64,000 nt of DNA from SAR202 cluster bacterium bin87 (GTDB lineage Bacteria > Chloroflexota > Dehalococcoidia > Lucifugimonadales > UBA3495): positions 62,001-126,000 of the forward strand of contig MPNC01000007.1 of the NCBI GenBank assembly GCA_002238825.1, given 5' to 3'. The notes under the pieces are model-generated. The model ran no database searches and was not told the DNA's origin. It was given only the letters and a program-made list of their open reading frames with translations. Made by a program: the position numbers and the translations under genes. Shown piece after piece: positions 51,197 to 59,392 of this stretch (its first letter is position 1; every line of letters begins with the position of its first letter).

Positions 51197-52444
51197 TTAT
51201 CGGTGAGCCGGTGCGGCCGGCCGGCGCGCCAATGCCAGCAGGATCGCGGCAACGACGGCCACTGCCGCCAGCGCGAGGAACGCGCCGTGGTAGCTGCCCG
51301 TCCGGTCGTACACCACCGCCGATGCCAGCGGGCCCACCGCGAACCCGACCACCTGCGCCGCGCGGCTCACGCCGAATATGGTTCCCAACGACCCTCTTCC
51401 GTAGTAGCCGGCCCACAGTAACGGTGCCAGCGTGTTGATGCCCGCGCCCACGAAGCCCTGGAGGACGGCGAAAAGGTAAGTCTCCGGCAGGTTGTCGGCT
51501 CCCATCAGCACCCACATGCTCGCCGCTCCGAGCAGGTAGGACAGGACGAGCAGCAGTTTCGGCGACGCGCGTTCCGCCAGCAGTCCGCACGCCACCGCAG
51601 CCAGAGCCCCTGAGATCGACATCACGCTGATCGCGGCGACTGCTGCGCCGGTGCTCAGTCCCTGCTGCGTCAGGTGCGGCACCAGGTGCAGGCCGATCCC
51701 CGACATTGCAATCGCGACCAGGAACAGCGACAACAGGATCAGCCAGAAGGTGGGCGATTTGATGAGCTCCGCCAATGGGACCCGGCGATCATCGTCGGCC
51801 GATCCGGATACATCAGGCGTGGTCGCGAGCCCGCCGCCGTCGACCTGCAAAGCCAGGTCTTCAGGTTGCCGGCGCACCAACAGCAGCGCTGGGACCGTGC
51901 CCACCACCAGCATCACTCCCGCCAGCACGACCCACGCTGCCCGCCAATCCCATGATGAGATTACGATTTGCACCAGCGGCGCCATCACGATGACGCCGCT
52001 CGCGTTGCCCAGCATCACCAGACCCGTCGCCCGCCCCCGGTACCGTGCGAACCACTTGCCGGCGGTCACTGACGCGCTCACCTGAATCAACCCCTGATCG
52101 GCGATGCGCACGGCGGTGAACGCCGCGTAGAACCCCGCCAATGCCTGGGCGAGCGAAAGATACAGGCAGCCAGCCACCACGATCAGTCCGCCCGCTACCA
52201 GCGTCACCCGTGCGCCGAAACGGTCGACGGCCCGCCCGGTGAATGGAGCCAGACCGGCGCCCAGGACGGCGCCCAGGCTGGTCGCGCCGGCCACCTCGGT
52301 CCGGGTCCAGCCGAACTCCTGGCTCATGGGTACCACGAACACGGTGAGGATGCTGATGGCGGTGGCCGCGTTGGCGAATGACATGCCGGACGCGGCGGCA
52401 ACCACCCACCAGCCGTAGTAGACCCTTCTGGGCAAGATGCTCAT
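51197..52444 (-). CDS. MFS transporter, monocarboxylate/oxalate-formate-like
   Basis: A 415-residue twelve-helix major facilitator. The N-terminal signature YYGWWVVAAASGMSFANAAT and FVVPMSQEFGWTRTEVAGAT is typical of the OFA / monocarboxylate-porter-like group. RFGARVTLVAGGLIVVAG is the loop 2-3 region. The start is taken at 52444 (MSILPRRVYYGWW), because the upstream extension crosses an inverted repeat and is not protein-like. It shares a pattern with the MFS protein at 61027. Substrate unknown, probably a small organic acid. Convergent with the RmlD-like gene. Confidence 0.9.
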   Translation of the reverse strand: MSILPRRVYYGWWVVAAASGMSFANAATAISILTVFVVPMSQEFGWTRTEVAGATSLGAVLGAGLAPFTGRAVDRFGARVTLVAGGLIVVAGCLYLSLAQALAGFYAAFTAVRIADQGLIQVSASVTAGKWFARYRGRATGLVMLGNASGVIVMAPLVQIVISSWDWRAAWVVLAGVMLVVGTVPALLLVRRQPEDLALQVDGGGLATTPDVSGSADDDRRVPLAELIKSPTFWLILLSLFLVAIAMSGIGLHLVPHLTQQGLSTGAAVAAISVMSISGALAAVACGLLAERASPKLLLVLSYLLGAASMWVLMGADNLPETYLFAVLQGFVGAGINTLAPLLWAGYYGRGSLGTIFGVSRAAQVVGFAVGPLASAVVYDRTGSYHGAFLALAAVAVVAAILLALARRPAAPAHR

Positions 52445-52474
52445 TCGGCTCACGAGTTCCAGGTTTCGTAAGGT

Positions 52475-52558
52475 GTCAGAATCAGGATTGAAACCATTCT
52501 GTGATGGATACCTGCCAATCCTGTCTAATCCTAAAATCCAGGGAATCCTGATTCTGAC
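52475..52558. repeat. 84-bp repeat with perfect 15-bp inverted ends
   Basis: GTCAGAATCAGGATT (52475-52489) and AATCCTGATTCTGAC (52544-52558) are perfect inverted repeats. The interior has several aatcctg words. No target duplication is seen. It lies in the divergent promoter region of the MFS and amidohydrolase genes. It differs from the CTCACGCGTACCCA family. Confidence 0.85.
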
Positions 52559-52704
52559 GCCTCCCCGCCGCAAACCGGGCGCGCATGACGTCAACGAACC
52601 ACACAGAACCCCTATGATATGATTTGCACGCCGGCAGGCTTGCGGCCAACTGCGCCGCTCCTGCCATGGTAATCCCATGCACACCGGAAACACGGAGGCT
52701 GATT

Positions 52705-53730
52705 ATGCCCTTTGGAGGCAATGACTGGCACTCGCTCCGACAGGAAGAACCGTTGGAGCCCGAGATCCCCATCTGCGACCCGCACCACCACTTCTGGGAC
52801 TATCGCACGGAGCGGATCCCCTACCAACGCTACCTGCTTCATGAGCTCGCGGCGGACATGAACAGTGGGCACAACGTGACCTCCACCGTCTTTGTGGAGG
52901 CTCGCTCGATGTACCGCACCACCGGCCCTGAGGAAATGCGGTCTGTCGGAGAGGTCGAATTCGTGCAGGGTCTGGCTGCGGCCTCGGCAAGCGGACTGTA
53001 CGGTCCGGGTCGGGCGGCGGCGTCTATAGTTGGCCACGCCAACCTGAACCTGGGGGACGGCGTCAGGCCGGTGCTGGAAGCGCTTCAGGCGGCCAGTCCC
53101 AACCGGTTCCGCGGCATCCGTCACTCGGTGACCTGGGACCCGCATCCCGAGGTGGAGAACACCGCCGCGCACAACCAGCCTAACCAGATGTCCAGCGACA
53201 ACTTCCGCGCCGGTGCCCGCGTCCTCGCCAGCATGGGCCTCACGCTGGAAGGCTGGATGTACTTCCCGCAGATGTTCGAACTGGCCGAGTTCGCCAAGGC
53301 CGTGCCCGACCTCACCATCATTCTGAACCACGTCGGCGGCCTGCTGCGCGTGGGCCCGTACTCGAACAGTGATGAGACGCTGGCGACGTGGCGTCAGGGA
53401 ATTGCCGCCGCGGCGGAGTGCCCCAACGTGGTCATCAAGCTGGGCGGCATCGGCATGCCTCGCACCGGCTTCGACTGGCACGAAAGGGACGTTCCGGCAA
53501 GTTCTGAAGAGCTGGCCAACGACATGGCGCCGCTGGTCAACTACTGCATCGAGCAGTTCGGGCCCGACCGGTGCATGTTCGAGAGCAACTTCCCGGTGGA
53601 CAAGGTGTCCTACTCGTACAACGTCATGTACAACGCCTTCAAGCGCCTCTCGAAGGATTATTCACCCACCGAGCGCGCGGCAATGTTCCACGACACGGCG
53701 GTGCGGGTGTACAGGGTGGACGAAAGCTGA
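52705..53730 (+). CDS. Amidohydrolase-2 family metal-dependent hydrolase
   Basis: A 341-residue TIM-barrel hydrolase of the amidohydrolase-2 / lactonase group. The metal-binding HxH is in ICDPHHHFWDYRTER, a later His in RFRGIRHSVTWDPHPE, LNHVGG and the catalytic Asp region CMFESNFPVDK. Such enzymes hydrolyse lactones or decarboxylate aromatic acids. Start at 52705 (MPFGGND) follows CGGAGG. A likely partner of the divergent MFS carrier, but the substrate cannot be told. Confidence 0.9.
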   Translation: MPFGGNDWHSLRQEEPLEPEIPICDPHHHFWDYRTERIPYQRYLLHELAADMNSGHNVTSTVFVEARSMYRTTGPEEMRSVGEVEFVQGLAAASASGLYGPGRAAASIVGHANLNLGDGVRPVLEALQAASPNRFRGIRHSVTWDPHPEVENTAAHNQPNQMSSDNFRAGARVLASMGLTLEGWMYFPQMFELAEFAKAVPDLTIILNHVGGLLRVGPYSNSDETLATWRQGIAAAAECPNVVIKLGGIGMPRTGFDWHERDVPASSEELANDMAPLVNYCIEQFGPDRCMFESNFPVDKVSYSYNVMYNAFKRLSKDYSPTERAAMFHDTAVRVYRVDES

Positions 53731-53758
53731 GCAACAATCGTAAATAGGGCATGATGCG

Positions 53759-53793
53759 TAGGCCGGGGTGATCGCAACGATTACTCCGGCCTA
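53759..53793 (+). terminator. Stem-loop after the amidohydrolase
   Basis: TAGGCCGG (53759-53766) pairs with CCGGCCTA (53786-53793), and the stem continues inward with ATCG/CGAT; only a short T-rich tail follows. It lies 29 bases after the stop codon. Confidence 0.7.
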
Positions 53794-53868
53794 TGCTATT
53801 ATTCTCAGGCTGAAATGCGATATGTCATCGAGGAACGATATACGACTGGGCTACGGGAGATAGAAACC

Positions 53869-54450
53869 ATGACTCGCACTAGTTCCGTATTCCGCAAGCG
53901 TTGGCCCTTTCTGGCCGCGGTGGCGGTCGTGCTGGCCGTGGCGGTTGCCGCCGGTTCCATGTTCGCGGCCAACTCCGGCGAGCAGCCGATCCAGGAGGCT
54001 GCCGCGGCCCAGGTGCAGCCCGACCTGACCGACCCCGGCCTGTACGCCAACCCCTCGGCTCCTTCCGCCGCCGTCGCCGAACCGCAGGAACCTCGTGTGC
54101 CAGCGGCTCCCCAGGCCGTGGCGCCGCCACCGCCCCAGGATGGGCAGGAGCCAGGAACGGATCAGGTATTGCCCGAGGGATCAAGTTCGCTGGCACGTTG
54201 GCTGGCGGACCGGCCCGACGAAATGGGCCCATTTTCCATTGGGGACGCCATGGCAGCCGATTCATTGGACGTCGAATGGATCTTGTACCAGGCTGTGGAG
54301 AAAGATGGGATGACGGAGGCCGAGGCAGACGATTTCCGCAAGTGGTTCGATCAGCGTCCGGGAGTGGACGAAGCGCCCGAACTGCTGGACTATCAACCGC
54401 CCCAGATCGTTCGGCCAGGCGAAGATGGATCCACGGTCGGTCGCTACTGA
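53869..54450 (+). CDS. Secreted or membrane-anchored protein of unknown function
   Basis: A 193-residue protein with a basic start and one hydrophobic segment (FLAAVAVVLAVAVAAGSMFA, about residues 14-33), a long Pro/Ala/Gln-rich linker (about 60-105) and a small acidic helical C-terminal part (PDEMGPFSIGDAMAADSLDV, EKDGMTEAEADDFRKWFDQR). No family recognised. Start at ATG 53869 with GGGAGA upstream; an in-frame ATG at 53815 is less likely. It lies 54 bases before a secreted protease gene and is probably in the same operon, so it may be a partner or substrate. Confidence 0.6.
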   Translation: MTRTSSVFRKRWPFLAAVAVVLAVAVAAGSMFAANSGEQPIQEAAAAQVQPDLTDPGLYANPSAPSAAVAEPQEPRVPAAPQAVAPPPPQDGQEPGTDQVLPEGSSSLARWLADRPDEMGPFSIGDAMAADSLDVEWILYQAVEKDGMTEAEADDFRKWFDQRPGVDEAPELLDYQPPQIVRPGEDGSTVGRY

Positions 54451-54504
54451 TAAACAACACGCTGCTCACGACAATCAACCACCCGCGGAATCGGAGCCAT
54501 ACCG

Positions 54505-56124
54505 TTGAAACTGACCCTGAGATTGCTGAAGTCATTATCCGTTCCGATCATCGCCATTGTGCTGGTAGCGGTCGCAAGCAGCGTCGTGCCCGCGGAAGCC
54601 CAGTCCACCGCTTCGCCGCCCACCAACGTCCGCGCCGTTAACGGGTTCAACCCGGGCGAAGTGATCATCACTTGGAGCGCTTCCTTTGGCGCTACCCACT
54701 ACCGCGTGGGCTGCGTCAATATGGACCGTGACTATCCCAAAGCCAAGGACAGCGTGACGGGGAACTGGCGGCAGGCCTTTGTCTACGTTGACGTCGATGC
54801 TCCCAACGTTAGTCCGGATCAGGCCGCCTACACCCTGTACGGCTTGCAGGAAGGCGCTTACCACGCCTGTACGGTCCTTAGCAACAGCTCACGGTACGGC
54901 CAGCCCACGTGGCCGACGCCCTACTGGCAGTACATCACGGCGACCGACCATGGCGGCTCCTGCCCGATTGTCGCGCCGGCCCCGGCGCCGATTACTGGAC
55001 GCCCGCTAACCATTGCGGAAGTAACGCAGTTGGTAAAACCTGCCATAGCGGATTTGACCGTCGTTCCTTCAGACGGGAACACGTACGGGGGTACCGGTTT
55101 CATAATACGTTCGGACGGCCTGATGGTCACTAATCGCCACGTCGTTGACGATGCGGAGACACTGACCGCGCAGATTGAAACCGCGGACGGAGAGTTGCTC
55201 AAATTTACTGGCCGGGTGCTCGGTAAGGGCATCTTGGCCGATCTTGCGGCGGTGCAATTAAGTTCGAACCGGCCTTTCAATACGTTGCAGTTGGGTAATT
55301 CTAGCCGGGTCGCGTACGGCGACGAGGTGACGACTTGGGGATTTCCGATCAGCAGTCACTTAGGAACTGGTCCCACCTTGAACGGGGGAATCGTGTCCGC
55401 GCCGCATCGGATATTCGACGATACCGACTGGATCCAAATCGATGCTGACATTAACCCGGGTAACAGTGGGGGACCATTGGTCGACCGCTTCGGCAACGTT
55501 ATCGGTGTCAACACTGCAGGCTATGAACAACTCGGGGGCCGAATCATCACAGGAATTAATCTCGCTGTCGCCAGCAATGAGGTAAAGGACCGGTTGGCAA
55601 CATATATTGCCGGGGGGCCGTCTCAAGCGACCTACCGCAACCTGCGTTGGGGCTACGGCTACAGCATAGACATTCCACGAGGATGGTTTATCCTAGGAGA
55701 AAGTGGGCAGGGTCTCACCACGCAGTTTTCTCTGTTCGAAGCCTATGGGGGTCAGCGTAGTTCGGTTCTGAGGACCTTTCGCATTTCTCCACCGTTTGTG
55801 GACCCGAACGTTGAACTCGGTTATCTGACCGGTTTCTTTGTGAACTTTTACCTGCCTTTAGTAGCGGAAGGGAACGAATGGGACTACCTTGAAGTGGTCT
55901 CCGCCCGACCGGTGGTGGTGGGCAATCAGACTTTTTTTCGCATAGAATACCGATCGCGTGAAGCGGAGGAGGAATGCACGCGTTCGCACGTGGCTTTGAC
56001 CAGCATCTCTTCCTCGTTTCCCAGCAAACCTTTCGGCTTTGTGACCGACTTCGCGATTTGTGAGGAAGTGCTGGCAGCTTACGGGGCCGAACGAGAAGCG
56101 ATTCTGGACTCTTTCCGTCCATGA
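54505..56124 (+). CDS. Secreted HtrA-like serine protease with N-terminal FN3-like domain
   Basis: A 539-residue protein with a TTG start at 54505, signal peptide (VPIIAIVLVAVASSVVPAEA), an FN3-like domain (about 37-130; PPTNVRAVNGFNPGEVIITW), and a trypsin-like S1 domain (about 165-375). The catalytic triad is seen as His in VTNRHVVDD, Asp in GILADLAAVQL and Ser in NPGNSGGPL. No PDZ domain follows; instead there is a C-terminal domain of about 165 residues of unknown type (RWGYGYSIDIPRGWFILGES...). HtrA proteases degrade or process damaged envelope proteins. An intrinsic terminator follows. Confidence 0.88.
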   Translation: MKLTLRLLKSLSVPIIAIVLVAVASSVVPAEAQSTASPPTNVRAVNGFNPGEVIITWSASFGATHYRVGCVNMDRDYPKAKDSVTGNWRQAFVYVDVDAPNVSPDQAAYTLYGLQEGAYHACTVLSNSSRYGQPTWPTPYWQYITATDHGGSCPIVAPAPAPITGRPLTIAEVTQLVKPAIADLTVVPSDGNTYGGTGFIIRSDGLMVTNRHVVDDAETLTAQIETADGELLKFTGRVLGKGILADLAAVQLSSNRPFNTLQLGNSSRVAYGDEVTTWGFPISSHLGTGPTLNGGIVSAPHRIFDDTDWIQIDADINPGNSGGPLVDRFGNVIGVNTAGYEQLGGRIITGINLAVASNEVKDRLATYIAGGPSQATYRNLRWGYGYSIDIPRGWFILGESGQGLTTQFSLFEAYGGQRSSVLRTFRISPPFVDPNVELGYLTGFFVNFYLPLVAEGNEWDYLEVVSARPVVVGNQTFFRIEYRSREAEEECTRSHVALTSISSSFPSKPFGFVTDFAICEEVLAAYGAEREAILDSFRP

Positions 56125-56159
56125 CGCTGGCCGTCTCTGCTGTTCGGACTAAACACCGG

Positions 56160-56186
56160 GGGCCGTCGCAGCGGCCCTTTCCTTTT
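56160..56186 (+). terminator. Intrinsic terminator after the protease gene
   Basis: GGGCCG (56160-56165) and CGGCCC (56172-56177) with a 6-base loop, followed by TTTCCTTTT. Confidence 0.8.
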
Positions 56187-56234
56187 GCATCTCCAGCCTA
56201 GTGTTACAATCCCCGCCAGCAACACCGCTCGTCG

Positions 56235-56969
56235 ATGTTTAGGCATCCGCACACCATGCGCTTCCAAACCCCCACCGGACAGGCGGCGCTCATCAGGAGG
56301 TTGGGTTTGGTAATGGACCCGCAGCGCTTTCCGCCGGAGTTCTTCCAGAGGGAGGACGAATCCAACGACGCCGAGTTCTACACCATGCCCCGCCTCGTCG
56401 TGCACATCGACGACGGCGCTATCGTCGCCGTGGGCCGGCTCTTCCAGCAGCTGATACCCGAGAATGCCGAGGTGCTGGACCTGATGAGCAGCTGGCGCAC
56501 CCACTGGCCCGAGGAGCACCCCCGCTCCCGCATCGTGGGCTTGGGCATGAATGCCGCAGAGATGGCAGACAACCCGCAGCTCAACGAGTACCTGCTCAAG
56601 GACATAAACGTCGACCCGTCCCTGCCCTTCGAGGACGAGACCTTTGACGCCGTCGTCATCACGGTGTCCGTGCAGTACATGACGCAGCCCGTGATCGTTT
56701 TCTCGGAGGTCTCCCGCGTTCTCCGACCCGGCGGCGTGTTCATCGTGACATTCTCCAACCGCTGCTTCCCGACCAAGGCGGTGCGGGTCTGGCGCTCCAC
56801 CAACGACGAGGACCACATCGAGCTCGTGGCCTCCTACATGCAGCACGCCGGGGGGTTCAACGGCGTGCGCGGCGGCATCGCCAACCCCGACATGGCGCCG
56901 CCTGGCGATCCTCTGTTCGCCGTGTTCGCCTACAAGGAAACCGGTGGCGGGAACTATGCGGGCGGGTGA
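56235..56969 (+). CDS. SAM-dependent methyltransferase, class I-like
   Basis: A 244-codon protein; ATG 56256 (MRFQTPTGQA) is an alternative start. The nucleotide-binding region is altered: AEVLDLMSSWRTHWPEEHPR replaces the usual glycine-rich motif I. The later blocks are clear: DINVDPSLPFEDETFDAVVI, VSVQYMTQPVIVFSEVSRVL and RPGGVFIVTFSNRCFPTKAV. This is the methyltransferase-11 type. Its substrate is unknown and the changed motif I raises the possibility of altered SAM binding. It is followed by a Uma2 gene 34 bases downstream on the same strand. Confidence 0.75.
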   Translation: MFRHPHTMRFQTPTGQAALIRRLGLVMDPQRFPPEFFQREDESNDAEFYTMPRLVVHIDDGAIVAVGRLFQQLIPENAEVLDLMSSWRTHWPEEHPRSRIVGLGMNAAEMADNPQLNEYLLKDINVDPSLPFEDETFDAVVITVSVQYMTQPVIVFSEVSRVLRPGGVFIVTFSNRCFPTKAVRVWRSTNDEDHIELVASYMQHAGGFNGVRGGIANPDMAPPGDPLFAVFAYKETGGGNYAGG

Positions 56970-57003
56970 TACACTATCCGCGACATCCTCCGAGGGCGCT
57001 ACG

Positions 57004-57561
57004 ATGACGACCGCCAAGCCAAAACTGCTGACCGCCGATGACTTGCTGCGCTTGTACAGCAAGGGTGTGAGGGGTGAATTAATCCGGGGGGTGCTGCACG
57101 AGACAATGCCAGCGGGAGTGAAGCACGGCAAGATAGCGATGCAATTAGGGTCCAAGTTCGTAACGCACGTCGTGCCGGCAGGCTTGGGCCATGTATTCGG
57201 TTCCGATTCGGGCGTGCTGTTGGAGAGAAACCCTGACACCGTTCGCGAGCCGGACCTCGCCTACGTTTCCGCGGAGCGGCTGCCGCTCGATGCCGACGTT
57301 GATGGTTACTGCCCGGTAGCGCCCGACCTTGTAGTGGAAATCAAATCGCCCAGTGATTCGGAGCGGGAGGTGGACGACAAGGCCACCATGTGGCTGAGCC
57401 ACGGGGTGCGGATAGCGCTGGTGATAAACCCGGAAACCGAAACGATACGAGTGCGGCAGCCGGACTTGCCGGCGATCGTGCTCGCCATGGATGACATGCT
57501 GGACCTTGGTGAGGTCTTGCCGGGTTTCAGCTGCTCGGTGCGGGAGATATTGGGGAACTAG
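57004..57561 (+). CDS. Uma2-family (DUF820) putative endonuclease
   Basis: A 185-residue Uma2 protein. The PD-(D/E)xK core is visible: VREPDLAYVSAERLP (Asp) and APDLVVEIKSPSDSEREVDD (ExK), followed by KATMWLSHGVRIALVINPET. It starts at ATG 57004 after CGAGGGCG. Its TAG stop and the nadE stop on the other strand share the palindrome CTAG at 57558-57561. The function of the family is unsettled; it is shorter than the Uma2 of the restriction locus and not a close copy of it. Confidence 0.88.
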   Translation: MTTAKPKLLTADDLLRLYSKGVRGELIRGVLHETMPAGVKHGKIAMQLGSKFVTHVVPAGLGHVFGSDSGVLLERNPDTVREPDLAYVSAERLPLDADVDGYCPVAPDLVVEIKSPSDSEREVDDKATMWLSHGVRIALVINPETETIRVRQPDLPAIVLAMDDMLDLGEVLPGFSCSVREILGN

Positions 57562-59327
57562 GACGTCTGACGGTACCGATTTACGATGGGCAGCCGTCGG
57601 TCCTTCCCGAACGCCCGCGGGGTGATCTTCACACCCGGCGGCGCCTGCCTCCGCTTGTACTCATTGCGATCAACTGCGGAGATCACCTGCTGAACCCACT
57701 CGGGGCGGTGCCCCATGGTCACCATGTCAGCATACCCGTAGTCGTCCTCGACGTACGCCTTGATGATCGGGTCGAGCAAATCGTAGGGCGGCAGGGTGTC
57801 CTGGTCAGTCTGGTCAGGGCGCAACTCCGCGCTGGGTGGTTTTTCCAGCACCGTTTGCGGGATCAATGGACGGCGATTCCCAGAAGCATCCGGGCCGGTG
57901 CGGGCGTTGCGCCAGCGGCACAGCTCGTACACCAGCGTCTTGGGCACGTCCTTGAGCACCGCGAAACCGCCGGCCATGTCACCGTAGAGCGTTGCGTATC
58001 CCATGGCCATCTCGCTCTTGTTGCCCGTGGTCAACACCAGCCAGCCAAACTTGTTGGAGATGGTCATCAGGACGTTGCCGCGGATTCGGGCCTGCACATT
58101 TTCCTCGGCGACATTGGCGGCGGTGCCGGCGAAATGTGCGGCCAGCATGTCGGTGAAGGCATGATGCGCCGGCTCGATGGGGATGCGCCACAGGCTGATC
58201 CCGAGGTTGTCGGCCAGTTCCTGGGAATCGGCGACGCTCCCCTCCGACGAATAGCGCGACGGCATGGTGACGCCAACCACGTTCTCTGCGCCGAGGGCGT
58301 CGACTGCCACCGTTGCAGTGAGCGCGGAGTCGATGCCGCCAGACAGGCCGATGAGGGCGCGGCCGAAACCGGATTTGCGCACGTAGTCGCGCGTGCCCAC
58401 GACGAGGGCCTGGTAGACCTCCTCCGTGTCCTCCAGCGACCGGCACAACAACTGCTTCGCGTGCTGGCGGTCCGACAGGCGATGCTCGGATACTTTCGTC
58501 ACGCGGGCCTGGCCCACTTCGCTGAGTATTTCCGGATTTTCCTTGCGGGCTCGAGGGTCCCGCAGCCTTTGGCGAAACACCGATTCCACGTTCAGGTCGG
58601 CGACGATCAGGCTGTCCTCAAAAGCAGGGCCGCGAGCGATCACGGCTCCGTCCGGGGAGCAGATCACGCTGGCCCCATCAAACACCAACTCATCCTGCCC
58701 GCCCACGGCGTTGAGGTAGGCGACAAATACGCCGTGATCGGCGGCCCGCGTGGCGATCATCCGCTCTCGCTGGCCGGCTTTGCCGGCATGGAACGGCGAT
58801 GCGTTGATGTTGACGATCACCTCGGCGCCAGCCTCCCGCTGGACCGCAATGGGCCCGATTGGGTACCAGATGTCCTCGCAGATGCCGACGCCGACCGGTG
58901 TGCCGTTGATGACGTAGACCGGGCACTCGTCGCCGCGACGGAAATAGCGGTCCTCGTCGAAGACACCGTAGTTGGGGAGGTACATCTTGTGGTACCAGTC
59001 CAGGACCCGACCGTCGTTGATGATGGCGGCGGCGTTAGCCACGTCGTTTTGGCTTGTCATAATGTCGGGACAGCCCACGAACGCGGCAATGCCCCGCGTG
59101 GCCGCGGCTACCCGCTCGAGTGCAACCGCGCAGTCGGATAAAAACGACGGTTTGAACAGCAGGTCTTCCGGAGGATATCCGGTGATGGCCAGTTCGGGAA
59201 CCGCAACCAGGTCTGCGTGCCGCGCCCGCGCCTCCTCGATCAATTCGATGATGCGGGAGGTGTTGCCGGGGATGTCGCCGACGGTGGGGTTGAACTGGGC
59301 CAGGGCCAATCGGAGCGTGCGCTGCAT
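57558..59327 (-). CDS. nadE: Glutamine-dependent NAD(+) synthetase
   Basis: A 589-residue enzyme making NAD from deamido-NAD. The N-terminal nitrilase-type glutaminase has its triad as Glu in VPELAITGYPPEDLLF, Lys in YHKMYLPNYGVFDE and Cys in VGVGICEDIW. The C-terminal synthetase has the P-loop GLSGGIDSALTATVAV and TTGNKSEMAMGYATLYGD. Start at ATG 59327 (MQRTLRLALAQFNP); the longer open frame upstream runs out of phase into the symporter gene and is not coding. It lies downstream of that symporter on the same strand, 65 bases apart. Confidence 0.95.
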   Translation of the reverse strand: MQRTLRLALAQFNPTVGDIPGNTSRIIELIEEARARHADLVAVPELAITGYPPEDLLFKPSFLSDCAVALERVAAATRGIAAFVGCPDIMTSQNDVANAAAIINDGRVLDWYHKMYLPNYGVFDEDRYFRRGDECPVYVINGTPVGVGICEDIWYPIGPIAVQREAGAEVIVNINASPFHAGKAGQRERMIATRAADHGVFVAYLNAVGGQDELVFDGASVICSPDGAVIARGPAFEDSLIVADLNVESVFRQRLRDPRARKENPEILSEVGQARVTKVSEHRLSDRQHAKQLLCRSLEDTEEVYQALVVGTRDYVRKSGFGRALIGLSGGIDSALTATVAVDALGAENVVGVTMPSRYSSEGSVADSQELADNLGISLWRIPIEPAHHAFTDMLAAHFAGTAANVAEENVQARIRGNVLMTISNKFGWLVLTTGNKSEMAMGYATLYGDMAGGFAVLKDVPKTLVYELCRWRNARTGPDASGNRRPLIPQTVLEKPPSAELRPDQTDQDTLPPYDLLDPIIKAYVEDDYGYADMVTMGHRPEWVQQVISAVDRNEYKRRQAPPGVKITPRAFGKDRRLPIVNRYRQTS

Positions 59328-59392
59328 CGCCGTATTATAACGTAGCGGTAATGTTCTTTCGCGGGAATGAGTGATGGGGCGGTGGGACTGGG

